DNA from: a virus
Virus record (IMG/VR): IMGVR_UViG_3300042564_001643
Span: 1-55,449 of that record
Length of the DNA stretch: 55,449 nucleotides
Strand: one strand, 5' to 3'
The position numbers and the translations under genes were made by a program. The notes beneath the pieces were generated by a model. The model searched no databases and was not told the DNA's origin. It worked only from the letters and a program-made list of their open reading frames with translations. Shown here piece after piece: positions 29,459 through 38,527 of the stretch; positions within the stretch are counted from its first letter, which is position 1, and the number at the start of each line of letters is the position of its first letter.

Positions 29459-30496
29459 TTATATTACTCTGGATCCTGCATTATATTGATAATAGCGTGG
29501 ATCAATTGGATAACTCTTAAACATGTTGTAGTACTTACCATATTGTGCAACACGGTTAGCCCACCATAATTTTTTCATCTCTTCAAAGTTTGGAGTATTA
29601 ACCAAGCCTAATGCTTGATTTCTAGCTACTTTACTTCTCTGCATAATAAACTGCAATTTTTGAGATACGTCCTCACCATTCATAAGTAAGTTCTCAAGAA
29701 GTCTTTCTTTGATAGCATACTCATAGTAGTCATTAAGTAATGGATGATTTGGTACAAGTAATTCTCCGTCATCTCCTTCAAGCTGACCTTGATAGTTCAA
29801 GTATACTTTGCCTGTTTGGAAAGTAGTAAATAAGAATCCGTTCTTAAGCCAACCTTCATTAGGTGTATTCCAATACAAGTTAGGACACTCACAATCAATG
29901 TTCTGACTTGTCTTCATACGTAATGGAAGTAGTACTCTATATGATCTTGTTTGACCTGTAGGCATAATCTGAATCAACTCATACTTTTCACCTTTACAGT
30001 TCATGAATACACGCGGGCGTATACATGTATCACCATAAGGATTATTAGGATCATAAGCATCTGGAATATAGTTTCCAGGTAATGTATTAGTAGCACATGC
30101 TGCAGTATGATTACACGGATGTGAATTACATACAGAACAGTTAACAGTTGGTGCAGCACATTGGTCTACTGTAGATGGTACTTCTCTATAAGGTACCTCT
30201 TGGATATTTGTTCCACCCAAATTATAACCCGCTTGTAATTGGTATTCACCACATATCATTGCGTAGTTAAATGTATAGAAGTCATCAGGAAGTTTTACTC
30301 TCCCGTGTTCTACTTCTAGTATGACCTCTTTAGTCTGATTGATTCTTAAACCTAAATCATAGTTAAGCTTAGTAGCAATCTTAATTAAAGTTTGAGGCTC
30401 CAACATGTTTTCCAAAGCAAATGTTTGGAAGTCAACCATCACATCTTCTAAGAGTTCATCAAATGTGCGGTACTTGAGTGTATAATTAAAATCCAT
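29459..30496 (-). CDS. Tail ring / adaptor-like structural protein
   Basis: 345 residues. The N-terminal half is helical and is followed by VKLPDDFYTFNYAM, a pattern typical of phage head-tail adaptor and tail-ring proteins that sit below the portal. An inserted Cys-rich loop (CAAPTVNCSVCNSHPC) lies near residues 113-135 and may bind metal or form disulfides. The start overlaps the stop of the 223-residue gene (TAATG) and the stop is one base from the muzzle-type start, so the ring and muzzle genes form one translationally coupled unit. The exact ring position in the tail cannot be told from sequence alone. Confidence 0.65.
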   Translation of the reverse strand: MDFNYTLKYRTFDELLEDVMVDFQTFALENMLEPQTLIKIATKLNYDLGLRINQTKEVILEVEHGRVKLPDDFYTFNYAMICGEYQLQAGYNLGGTNIQEVPYREVPSTVDQCAAPTVNCSVCNSHPCNHTAACATNTLPGNYIPDAYDPNNPYGDTCIRPRVFMNCKGEKYELIQIMPTGQTRSYRVLLPLRMKTSQNIDCECPNLYWNTPNEGWLKNGFLFTTFQTGKVYLNYQGQLEGDDGELLVPNHPLLNDYYEYAIKERLLENLLMNGEDVSQKLQFIMQRSKVARNQALGLVNTPNFEEMKKLWWANRVAQYGKYYNMFKSYPIDPRYYQYNAGSRVI

Positions 30497-31167
30497 TATC
30501 TAAGTATGTTTTGGCTGTCATCAGCACCGTTAGTAGGAACTTGCATTGCAAGAGTTAACTCTTTTACTACAAACTGCTCAATTTCTGAATATAAATATTC
30601 TGGAAAAGGTAATCTTTGATCCTGTCTAATTCTACAATTATCATCTGTCTCACAGTGATAGGTAGATATATCAGCATCATACAATGCTTCCACTTTAATG
30701 GCATCCCATTGGTTATTAGGTAAATATAAATACCCGTCTAAATACCAAAAGTATTTTTGCTTGTTATATTTAAAGTTAACTGTTTTTGTAATAGATACAT
30801 AAGTACCTGGTTCAGTACGGTATAGTTCCATAGATCCATCTATAGAAGATACAGAACGGATAAGTGGTCCAAAGGAACCATCTAATATTTTAGGTAGTCT
30901 ATCTTTTGTTCTCTTAATAGTACATCCTGAATAGATACCTGCACAACCTGCTTGAACTTTATCTACATCTATTAATTCTACATATGGTAGATCAGTCCAG
31001 ATAGAACTCATCTTCATAAGCTTATACTGGTTATCTTCTCTTCTTAAAAGAGTCTCACCATACTTAATAATAGAATAGTAAATATTTCTATCAGTTAAGA
31101 AAGCATCTTCCTTAACAGCTTTAAGTACTGTTCTTACTCTAGTTATTGTTTCTCCAATTGTTGTCAT
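30496..31167 (-). CDS. Tail ring / connector-like structural protein
   Basis: 223 residues. A helical N-terminus (TRVRTVLKAVKEDAFLTDRN) is followed by a beta-rich core with LYLPNNQWDAIKVEALYDAD and a helical C-terminal part. This helix, beta sandwich, helix plan is common in phage connector and ring proteins. It is tightly coupled on both sides: its ATGA start overlaps the TGA of the upstream HU-like gene by 4 bases, and its stop overlaps the next start by one base. It is probably a component of the tail ring stack; this rests on context and general pattern rather than on a specific recognised motif. Confidence 0.6.
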   Translation of the reverse strand: MTTIGETITRVRTVLKAVKEDAFLTDRNIYYSIIKYGETLLRREDNQYKLMKMSSIWTDLPYVELIDVDKVQAGCAGIYSGCTIKRTKDRLPKILDGSFGPLIRSVSSIDGSMELYRTEPGTYVSITKTVNFKYNKQKYFWYLDGYLYLPNNQWDAIKVEALYDADISTYHCETDDNCRIRQDQRLPFPEYLYSEIEQFVVKELTLAMQVPTNGADDSQNILR

Positions 31168-31748
31168 AGATCAAACTCATTATAGTTTTCTAGCTTGGTA
31201 TCTAGCTTTTTCTTTTTCACATCTCTGATAGTAATTGCAGTGTATACCTTCCATAGTTTCCTATTTGAGTCTACTTGAATATACATATTCCAGTTTTCTG
31301 GATATGATTTTGCAACTGCTCTCTTAAAGTTTCTGCAGGCACTAAAGCTCCAACATTCTCTGAAGGCATACTTATACTTACTTGCAAAACTTGTATAAAA
31401 TATCTTAGCCAACTTACCATCAGTTTCCCAATTAGTATTGCTAACTGTAACTCCATACTTGTTAGACTTAGCATAATCAACATTAGCACTCTTTGCTCTT
31501 TGACATGTCCCAACAAATATAGCACCTAACCCTTCAGGGAACTGTACACCATCTCTGTTCTCTATGACAGTTTCCCAAAAAGCCTCATTAAAACTCTTAA
31601 TGATTGCACTAATTTGGACATTAGTTAGATCTTTATGCTTTGGAAATTTTCTTCTGAAACTGTTATAAAATTTCCTGCTTCCGATACTGTGTGCTTTCTG
31701 TCTGAATCTTGGTGCATTTAAGTCAGGCTTTCTAAACTCTTTACTCAT
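31164..31748 (-). CDS. HU/IHF-like protein, first gene of the tail-ring operon
   Basis: 194 residues, basic. Residues 41-82 (LTNVQISAIIKSFNEAFWET, then VQFPEGLGAIFVGTC) resemble the N-terminal half of HU/IHF proteins: two helices and then a beta strand with a Leu/Phe-Pro-Gly-Leu-Gly turn. crAss-like phages are known to carry IHF-like subunits near structural genes. The C-terminal part is longer than in HU and rich in Lys, Tyr and Trp. It may bind DNA or may have been recruited as a structural part. The gene follows a terminator and a promoter-like TATATTTG, so it probably opens a new transcription unit. Ends in TGA overlapping the next ATG. Confidence 0.6.
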   Translation of the reverse strand: MSKEFRKPDLNAPRFRQKAHSIGSRKFYNSFRRKFPKHKDLTNVQISAIIKSFNEAFWETVIENRDGVQFPEGLGAIFVGTCQRAKSANVDYAKSNKYGVTVSNTNWETDGKLAKIFYTSFASKYKYAFRECWSFSACRNFKRAVAKSYPENWNMYIQVDSNRKLWKVYTAITIRDVKKKKLDTKLENYNEFDL

Positions 31749-31786
31749 CTTATACTATTTAATATACAAAAAATTATCCACTCTAG

Positions 31787-31794
31787 CAAATATA
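31787..31794 (-). promoter_or_regulatory. Bacteroidetes-type promoter -7 motif before the tail-ring operon
   Basis: The minus strand reads TATATTTG, which fits the TAnnTTTG -7 consensus of Bacteroidetes promoters. It lies between the fibre-block terminator and the ATG at 31748, leaving a 5' leader of roughly 30 bases. No good -33 TTTG is seen at the expected distance, only a T-rich stretch, so the call is moderate. Confidence 0.4.
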
Positions 31795-31834
31795 CTAAAA
31801 ATAGAAAACCCCAGGTACTCTTACCCGGGGTCTT
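31793..31834 (-). terminator. Intrinsic terminator after the fibre cluster
   Basis: On the minus strand AAGACCCCGGGT pairs over a 6-base loop with ACCTGGGGTTTT (12 pairs, including G-U pairs), followed by a T-rich run. It is the most GC-rich stretch in the area. It ends the transcript of the fibre genes and is followed at once by a promoter-like motif for the tail-ring operon. Confidence 0.85.
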
Positions 31835-31874
31835 CCTGTTGTTAGCCACAGAAACCAACAAACTGCGACATGTC

Positions 31875-32765
31875 TTAAACCTCTTCTACCATAATTTGGG
31901 CTTTTAGTAATCTACCAACAGAACCTGCTTTACTTTTAAACTTAAGTGAAACAGTCTCATTTGGTGCCAATGTAACTACTTGGTAAAAAGAAACATTTGT
32001 AGGAATACGCGTATTATAAAATCTAAACTCAACTGGGTTCACACTTGGTGTAGTAACTACTGTTTCTGTTGTAAGAAAAGTAACTTGCTCTCCAGTAGTA
32101 GGTCCATCAAATAAAGAACCTGCTATATCCTGAGCACCTAAAGTTTCCCATAAAATTGTATCAATAGAACTTACTGTTTTAATAATAGCACCATCAACCC
32201 AATTTGAAAAATCAGCTGTATTAGTCAAAGCTACTGGCACATTTGTATTATACGATACAAATACTTTAAATGTCTTACTAGTTGATGCTGTGTTTGTATA
32301 AGTCAGTGTATTATATCCAGTTGGAAAAAAGTAATTATTAGGACCAGGACTTGGAGCTCCTACTACGATATCAATATCACTTTCAACTTGTTGATTAAAA
32401 AATACTTTAGCTGCTACAGGTGTCAAAGATATTGTGTATGTAGTAGTATCACCAACTGTTGTTGATGTTACATCAATACCTGTACCCTCATTTATTATAG
32501 TAGTAGATCCTGTATTTTCACAGAAGTAACCAATTATATCTTCTAAAGCAAGATTAAGTGGAGTGTTAGTTAATACAACATCATCTAATCCACACTGTAA
32601 ATTAGGTCCTGTATAAACCACACACGCTGCATCAAATACTTCAGAGCATGATTGTTTAGTGGGACAATCAACCGGTGTTGGACATGCAGGAGGAGTAGTT
32701 AGATAACTACCGTTACATCCACATGTTAATTTGTTGCATCCGCAACTTGTACAATTTGTTGCCAT
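31875..32765 (-). CDS. Short fibre-like paralog with Cys-rich N-terminus
   Basis: 296 residues. The N-terminus is Cys-rich (CTSCGCNKLTCGCNG) and is followed by CVVYTGPNLQC, which parallels CVIWAGPNIPC in the 551-residue neighbour. A single shaft-like beta repeat (GTGIDVTSTTVGDTTTYTIS) precedes a C-terminal domain of about 170 residues (from about residue 125) that is clearly related to that of the neighbour: TGYNTLTYTN, SLFDGPTTG and ETVSLKFKSKAG recur there with small changes. The protein looks like a shortened paralog that keeps the anchor and the tip but lost most of the shaft. Probably a head or tail fibre; the receptor or partner is unknown. A strong terminator follows the gene. Confidence 0.7.
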   Translation of the reverse strand: MATNCTSCGCNKLTCGCNGSYLTTPPACPTPVDCPTKQSCSEVFDAACVVYTGPNLQCGLDDVVLTNTPLNLALEDIIGYFCENTGSTTIINEGTGIDVTSTTVGDTTTYTISLTPVAAKVFFNQQVESDIDIVVGAPSPGPNNYFFPTGYNTLTYTNTASTSKTFKVFVSYNTNVPVALTNTADFSNWVDGAIIKTVSSIDTILWETLGAQDIAGSLFDGPTTGEQVTFLTTETVVTTPSVNPVEFRFYNTRIPTNVSFYQVVTLAPNETVSLKFKSKAGSVGRLLKAQIMVEEV

Positions 32766-32774
32766 AATCTTTTA

Positions 32775-34430
32775 TTAAATTTCTTGTACGTAAATCTGAG
32801 CTTGAACAACATAAGCTTCATAACCTGCTATTAAAGTTTTAAACTTTAGACTTACTGATTCATTGTTATTTAATGTCAAACGTTTGAAGCATGAGACATT
32901 TTTTGCTGCACTAAATATTTTAAATCTAGCCTCAACATCTAATACTCCAGGTACTGTTTGTACTTTTTCAGTTGTAGTAATATCAACTATATCAGTAATA
33001 GTAGGTCCGTCAAATAAAGATACACCATGTTGTGTGCTTGCTGCAGAACTTTCCCATTCTATTGTATCAATACCTAATGCAGTTGTTATAATTCCACCAG
33101 CAATCAAATTAGAAATACTTACTGGAGTTGCCATTATAGTTGGGATTTCAGTATCAAAACTCACATTAACAATATAGTCTTTAGTTACTCCTGTTGTATT
33201 TGTATAAGTTAAACTATTGTAACCTAAAGGAAAGTGGAAGACTGCTGTATTTGGAACAGGATCATCATCAACATTTATTGAACCAATAGCTTCATTATAT
33301 GATACTTCTTTTGGTCTTGAGACTGTATACGTTGTATCATTACCTACAGTTACTGGTGTAACTACTATATCATCTGCTCCTACTACAATTGCTTCTTTAC
33401 CTGCAATTGTATATGTAGTAACTCCGGCAACAGGTCCAGTCGGTGTTACAGTAATATTGTCTCCTGCAGTTACCACACTTGACAAAGCATCAATTGTGTA
33501 ATCTGTAACTTCATCACTACCTACTAAAGAAACTGCAGGTGTGACTGTTACATTGTTACCCGCTGTAACTGTTACTAAAGCTTTACCAGCATTTCTAAGG
33601 TCACATAAAGCAATCCATAAATTATTAACTGCATTAGCTAATGTTGTTGGACTTGCTACATAAGCAGGATATGCTACTTGCATTTGAGTTCCTGGAGATG
33701 TATACTGTACTGCTAATGCATCATCTGTTCCTAAAATACATTGTGCTAGTATAGAAGATGCAAGATCAGTAACAGACCCAAACGTTGCTTTGTATGGACA
33801 CCATTCTTCATTAATGAATCTACTAAGTACAACATCAATATCCTGTGTTGATCCTGCAGCTAATGTAGGAATGATAGTTCCAATCTCACACTGAAGAATA
33901 AATGAAGGAATAATAAATGAAGGTACTGGAGTTACTTCTAATGTAGCTACTCTTGTATTCAATGAAGATATACCAGAGTTAATAATATTTATTTCTACAA
34001 AGATGTTACAAATCTGTGTAGCTGCTTGTTGTACATAGTCTACTAATGTAACAGTGCCTCCACCAAAACATGGTGATGCTGTCATTAGATAACTTGATAC
34101 TTCTGGAGATCTTGTACTTACACTTGCAGAAGTTGTTGTAGCAACTGAAGCTGGTACATTTTCAACAGCACAAATTCTATCAATCAAGAATTGCAATAAC
34201 TCTTGATAGTTGTTTGGTCCACATGCTGCTAAATTAAAACATGTAAGGTCATAATTCTGTACATTCAGATAATCTAAAATTGTACAAAGTTCTGTTGCAA
34301 GCTTAAACGTAACATCAGAGATTGTATCACCTTTACAAAGATTAATACAAGGAATGTTAGGACCAGCCCATATCACACAGTTTGATGATACTGGACTACA
34401 TGGTGAGTTATCTAAATTTAAAGGCTTCAT
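32775..34430 (-). CDS. Fibre-like protein with repeat shaft
   Basis: 551 residues. The Cys-containing N-terminal region (CVIWAGPNIPC, INLCKGDTISDVTFKLATEL) is a pattern I associate with structural proteins of Bacteroidetes phages. After a helical and linker region come three shaft-type repeats near residues 285-375, each with a [G/A]xDxIxVTP-like strand and a TYT[IV] strand. The last 170 residues form a domain shared with the next gene. This anchor, shaft and tip plan fits a trimeric head or tail fibre. A 45-base AT-rich leader separates it from the upstream adhesin gene and resembles the leader before the 1177-residue gene. No enzymatic (depolymerase) motif was seen. Confidence 0.7.
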   Translation of the reverse strand: MKPLNLDNSPCSPVSSNCVIWAGPNIPCINLCKGDTISDVTFKLATELCTILDYLNVQNYDLTCFNLAACGPNNYQELLQFLIDRICAVENVPASVATTTSASVSTRSPEVSSYLMTASPCFGGGTVTLVDYVQQAATQICNIFVEINIINSGISSLNTRVATLEVTPVPSFIIPSFILQCEIGTIIPTLAAGSTQDIDVVLSRFINEEWCPYKATFGSVTDLASSILAQCILGTDDALAVQYTSPGTQMQVAYPAYVASPTTLANAVNNLWIALCDLRNAGKALVTVTAGNNVTVTPAVSLVGSDEVTDYTIDALSSVVTAGDNITVTPTGPVAGVTTYTIAGKEAIVVGADDIVVTPVTVGNDTTYTVSRPKEVSYNEAIGSINVDDDPVPNTAVFHFPLGYNSLTYTNTTGVTKDYIVNVSFDTEIPTIMATPVSISNLIAGGIITTALGIDTIEWESSAASTQHGVSLFDGPTITDIVDITTTEKVQTVPGVLDVEARFKIFSAAKNVSCFKRLTLNNNESVSLKFKTLIAGYEAYVVQAQIYVQEI

Positions 34431-34439
34431 ACTTTACTT

Positions 34440-34472
34440 CTATATTTATAATATAATAATTTTTATTGACTT
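34440..34472 (-). promoter_or_regulatory. AT-rich leader element before the 551-residue fibre gene
   Basis: On the minus strand the element starts AAGTCA, then an A-rich stretch, then TTATTATATT, then AATATAG, close to the ATG. It aligns over nearly its whole length with the element at 21359-21393. It may be a phage late promoter or a translation leader; which one is not decided by sequence. Confidence 0.45.
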
Positions 34473-34475
34473 ATC

Positions 34476-37400
34476 CTAACACAGGAAGTCTGTTTCAGTA
34501 AATGTAAAGTTTACAGGTCCATCACTTACTGCATAAAATGTACTTGAAGTTTGTCCAGCAATTCCACAAATAGGTGGTACTACAATAACTTTTGCACCAG
34601 GTACTACAAGTGATGCTTCAACACCGTCACAATCCAAATAAAATATAACAGTACTAAGTCGAGCAGACAGTTGACAATTATAACGCACACATGGAAGTGG
34701 AATTACACAACCAGCTTCTGAGCATGTTTCATAAATAGTGCCTGGTGTCCAATATACAGTTGTTATATCATTAGTGGCACTTACAACACTATAGCAAACA
34801 TTATTGATAACAATAACTTTTCCTAGTACATTGTATGTGTTAGGGATTGATACTACTTCAGTTATACTTGGATCATAACAACTTGCAAGTAAGTATCTTG
34901 TTGCACTAGGGCAAGTATTATAAACTACATTCAAACTAATAAACCCACAGTCACATCTAGTTGGACAACTGCAAGTACCAACTGAACATGTATAGTCAGG
35001 ATCTACAAGTATATCTAACATAAGCAATGCTTGTTTAACTTCCCATTTGACATCATCATCTGGACAACAGTTGGCAATACCATATCTTTGTGCTAATACA
35101 TTTTTGTATATAACATCAGAAAAAGCACACTGTACTGTTTCATAATACTCCGGATTACATGTACCTGTGTTGTAGCCTGGTCTTACACTTCTATAAACTA
35201 AAGGAGTTGATGGAGGACATACACCATCAACACATGTTCCGTATTCAGTTGCGGTAACACTATTTCCTAATTCCCAAAATAAGTAACAATCTTTTGTTGT
35301 TGTTTCACCACCAGAAAGAATAAGTCTATTACCTTCACCATAACTACCGTTAAGATCAACATAATCAACTATACTTATTGTGTTACCTGTATTTGTAAAT
35401 GTAACACATTTTGGTGTTAGGATACTTGTAAGACAATCAGAGCATCTGATACCAAAAGAATTTTCTACAATGACATCACCAAATACTTCTTGTGGTGTTG
35501 ATACATTTACTTGCCAACATGTATTAGGACAATACTTAAGTTCAACAATTTGATCTACATAGTCAGATAAATCTGTTGTAGTAAAAATAGGATCTGCTAC
35601 ACCAATACAATCTACTAATTCATAAAAAGTTGAATTACATATTTCACAATCAACAAATCCTGCAATTACACTGACTGGTTGTGATGTAGGTGGAATTATA
35701 TCTAATTCTGTTACTGTCCAACATCCACCACAATCTGTTTTAATAATTACTGTAGTGTAATCAGATAAATCAGTTGTAGTATATTGTGTAACTCCAGTAG
35801 TACATTCTGTAAGTAAATATCCTTTAGGATTTAAACAAGTCTCACATGTTGAAAATACAAATTGTACAGAAACTGTAATAGCACAAGAACAGTCATTTTC
35901 AGTCTCACGCACCGTCCAACATGTATCACTTCCTTGTATTTGTATTACTTGTTGAGTATCTACATACTGACCTACTTGTTGATTAAGTGTATAGATGTTA
36001 TCTTCAATACCTGCACAATCAATTAATTCATAACATAAATTACAATTATATGTATCTGTTACCGTGTCTAATGTACAATCACCAAATGTTTCTGAAGTCC
36101 AACACACACTTGGATTAGGACATGTATTAAGTACAGACTTCATACATACTTTATCAGTCCATGTAATACCATCAGTTGGAATATCTAATGTTTGAACTTG
36201 ATTATCACAGTCAATGTAAGTAATCTCATATGTACCTGGGGCAGGCGTACCTGTCCATAAAAATCTTCTACATACACAAGAAAGACATAAATAATCACAG
36301 ATACTTGTATATGGTTCAATACCGTTTCCACATCCTTGTTCTACTAAAGAAAAGTCACTAATCTGACCTTGTGGGAATGGTGGAACACCTACTCCTGTGT
36401 ATGAGTAACTAGTAGCTGTATAACATGATGGTGATACAAGATCTCCATATGGTAGAGAAGATGTATAAACATACACACCGTCTTCTTCTAAAGAGTCATC
36501 TACAAAATAAATGATTACAGGCTCTCCTCCACAACAAGGTTGTAAACTATAAACATTATAACAAGGTGTTGCTGGTATAGCTATAACTTTAGTACATTGC
36601 GGAATACCATTACATACATCTAATGTATACCCATCAGGACATGTCCAAACACCTGGATCAGTTGGATCTGGTATAGATTCTCCTATATAATCTTTTGTAG
36701 AAAAAATAACATAAGGATCAATATCAGCAGGAACATTACCACAATTAGGTGCTCCTGATGCCGGAGTTGTTAATGTAGATTGAAAAGTAGCTAAATCAAT
36801 GTCATAAATTTCTGCTCCAAAAGAAGCTTCACTTCCTAAGTTAAGACCTGAAAGTTTAATAATATGGTTACCTGCATTAAGTGTTATTGGAAAAACATGC
36901 CAAGAAGTAAATGGAGTTGTTACAGCTTGTGCACATATAGGGGTAACACCGTCAACATCTAAAAATACATGAAGCACACTGTCAACATATATTTTAACCT
37001 TATTGTCACCGGCAATACCAATTAAATACTGTTTAGTTGTGTCAATGTTGACACAAAACTCAAATGATAATTCAACATTGTCAGGATAGCCAGGACTCCA
37101 TATCCCAGTTGTCATTAATCTACCTCTATTTGAAATAGTAGTTCCCGTTTGACATGTTGGGATAGTATTATCGCAACCCCATAATTTACTTTTGACACTT
37201 GATAATAAAGGCGTAACCACAACTCCAGCACCGTTATCATCTGTTACAGAATAAGGTATTGTTATTACACATGCAGGGTTATCAGCATAACCATATCCAT
37301 AAAGAGGTAATGTTAAACCAGAAATATCAGGATAGAGTCTTAAACCAAACTTTGTATACGCAGTATTAGCATCCCCTTCAACTACTGGGACAAGTCCTCC

Positions 37401-37733
37401 TGTATAGTTAGCGGGAATTATTTCTGTTAAAATACATTCTCCATCAATAAGTATATATCCTGGAGGGCAATCACCACAAGGCAACTGTTCTACACAGCTA
37501 CTACACTTATCATTCCAAAAGCTATACACTATGGTTACCCAGTTAATGGATACCAAAGGTGTTGGAAGAACCTCTAATGTAACACGACTGACCTCAAAAC
37601 ATTTTCCATATTGAAGTATATCTGATCCTGAATCAAATCTTATATAAGGACCTGGATAAGAAGGTGCTTCATTAGAATAAAACAAACTTCCTGTAGAACC
37701 AGGACATGGAGTATATTTGTAGTAATATGCCAT
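34476..37733 (-). CDS. Large Cys-rich adhesin / fibre-like protein with PA14-like and CW repeats
   Basis: 1085 residues with 71 cysteines by my count. Residues about 208-306 (from GIWSPGYPDNVELSFEFCVN to GAEIYDI, with WHVFPITLNAGNHIIKLSGL) resemble a PA14-like carbohydrate-binding domain. From about residue 530 to 985 there is a repeated unit of roughly 75-90 residues: Y[EL]L[IVT][DE]C, then a TTTDLSDY-like segment, then C[WY]xV, then CxxC; at least four copies are visible. The cysteines are probably disulfides or structural metal sites in a protein exposed outside the cell. Host-surface binding is the likely role. The start overlaps the stop of the 72-residue gene (TAATG). The stop is TAG. 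Confidence 0.7.
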   Translation of the reverse strand: MAYYYKYTPCPGSTGSLFYSNEAPSYPGPYIRFDSGSDILQYGKCFEVSRVTLEVLPTPLVSINWVTIVYSFWNDKCSSCVEQLPCGDCPPGYILIDGECILTEIIPANYTGGLVPVVEGDANTAYTKFGLRLYPDISGLTLPLYGYGYADNPACVITIPYSVTDDNGAGVVVTPLLSSVKSKLWGCDNTIPTCQTGTTISNRGRLMTTGIWSPGYPDNVELSFEFCVNIDTTKQYLIGIAGDNKVKIYVDSVLHVFLDVDGVTPICAQAVTTPFTSWHVFPITLNAGNHIIKLSGLNLGSEASFGAEIYDIDLATFQSTLTTPASGAPNCGNVPADIDPYVIFSTKDYIGESIPDPTDPGVWTCPDGYTLDVCNGIPQCTKVIAIPATPCYNVYSLQPCCGGEPVIIYFVDDSLEEDGVYVYTSSLPYGDLVSPSCYTATSYSYTGVGVPPFPQGQISDFSLVEQGCGNGIEPYTSICDYLCLSCVCRRFLWTGTPAPGTYEITYIDCDNQVQTLDIPTDGITWTDKVCMKSVLNTCPNPSVCWTSETFGDCTLDTVTDTYNCNLCYELIDCAGIEDNIYTLNQQVGQYVDTQQVIQIQGSDTCWTVRETENDCSCAITVSVQFVFSTCETCLNPKGYLLTECTTGVTQYTTTDLSDYTTVIIKTDCGGCWTVTELDIIPPTSQPVSVIAGFVDCEICNSTFYELVDCIGVADPIFTTTDLSDYVDQIVELKYCPNTCWQVNVSTPQEVFGDVIVENSFGIRCSDCLTSILTPKCVTFTNTGNTISIVDYVDLNGSYGEGNRLILSGGETTTKDCYLFWELGNSVTATEYGTCVDGVCPPSTPLVYRSVRPGYNTGTCNPEYYETVQCAFSDVIYKNVLAQRYGIANCCPDDDVKWEVKQALLMLDILVDPDYTCSVGTCSCPTRCDCGFISLNVVYNTCPSATRYLLASCYDPSITEVVSIPNTYNVLGKVIVINNVCYSVVSATNDITTVYWTPGTIYETCSEAGCVIPLPCVRYNCQLSARLSTVIFYLDCDGVEASLVVPGAKVIVVPPICGIAGQTSSTFYAVSDGPVNFTFTETDFLC

Positions 37734-37951
37734 TATTTTTTAACGTATCTATCACGTCCCCATACTTTGTTCTGAGGAGCAATAACAGGTGAATTTAATT
37801 TTGTTGGTGCAATTTGTGATGGTCTTGGTGTTCCCTTTATTCTTGCCTCATAAGCATTCAAACAAGTTGAACAACATCCTTTACCATCTGAAGCAGTTCT
37901 TTTTTGACATCCGCAAGAAAGACGTGCATTACAATTTGAACAAGTTGCCAT
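37733..37951 (-). CDS. Small Cys-rich zinc-ribbon-like protein
   Basis: 72 residues. Seven Cys lie in the first 32 residues or so: MATCSNCNARLSCGCQ followed by GKGCCSTCLNAYE. The spacing of CxxC pairs suggests a zinc ribbon or zinc finger. The C-terminal half is basic and Pro-rich. It resembles the Cys-rich N-terminus of the 296-residue fibre protein, so it may be a small virion part or an assembly factor for the fibre set. AGGA lies a few bases before the ATG, one of the few Shine-Dalgarno-like sites in the window. The gene is translationally coupled to the large adhesin by a TAATG overlap. Confidence 0.65.
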   Translation of the reverse strand: MATCSNCNARLSCGCQKRTASDGKGCCSTCLNAYEARIKGTPRPSQIAPTKLNSPVIAPQNKVWGRDRYVKK

Positions 37952-37972
37952 AAGTCCTTGGTTTTTATATGG

Positions 37973-38515
37973 TTAACAATTTTTACAATCAAACTTATTT
38001 AAAAGCTTCATAGCATAGTTATAAATGGTCATTGCATTTTGTGCTTCTAGACAATCCTCTGCTTTTGCTTTTGCTGCTTCCAAATAAATTCTTATTAATC
38101 TAAGAGTTTCTAATTTCTCTTTTATTTTTTGTGGAGGCTCACATGATGGAAGATCCAAAGAACACATAGCTTTTCTCCACTTAGTTAATGCAGTAGTGAT
38201 TCTTAAATGATTGTACTCAACATATACAACATCATTTGGAGATACACTATATTTAATTACATACAAACCATCAGGTAGTGGGGCATACTGCTGACCACAT
38301 AATGCAGTTTGTATTTGTAAATCACATGCTGTAAATACATTTGAAAAAAGCTGTGATACATTAAACTGTGTTGAATATCCATAACCAGGAACTGTGATAT
38401 TTAAAGTTTCACAAGTAACTGGTACTGACGGATTGTAAACACTTGTATCCATAATTGAAAGGATACATGTATTCATTACTGTTGGTACCTCTAGACTTAA
38501 TACATGATTTGCCAT
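37973..38515 (-). CDS. Conserved-looking virion-associated protein, Cys-containing
   Basis: 180 residues. The beta-rich N-terminal part contains LPDGLYVIKYSVSPNDVVYV followed by EYNHLR, a strongly patterned core that I associate with small structural proteins of Bacteroidetes phages. The C-terminal 70 residues are helical with several Cys and end in NKFDCKNC. It is the first gene after the terminator of the 542-residue gene and lies at the head of the fibre cluster. A role in attaching or assembling fibres is plausible from position only; I do not recognise a specific function. Confidence 0.6.
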   Translation of the reverse strand: MANHVLSLEVPTVMNTCILSIMDTSVYNPSVPVTCETLNITVPGYGYSTQFNVSQLFSNVFTACDLQIQTALCGQQYAPLPDGLYVIKYSVSPNDVVYVEYNHLRITTALTKWRKAMCSLDLPSCEPPQKIKEKLETLRLIRIYLEAAKAKAEDCLEAQNAMTIYNYAMKLLNKFDCKNC

Positions 38516-38527
38516 AAGATATAATAT

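Noticed and set aside
34476-37733. Depolymerase or lysin domain in the large adhesin
   Set aside because: I could see no catalytic motif; Cys-rich repeats and a PA14-like segment point to binding rather than cleavage.
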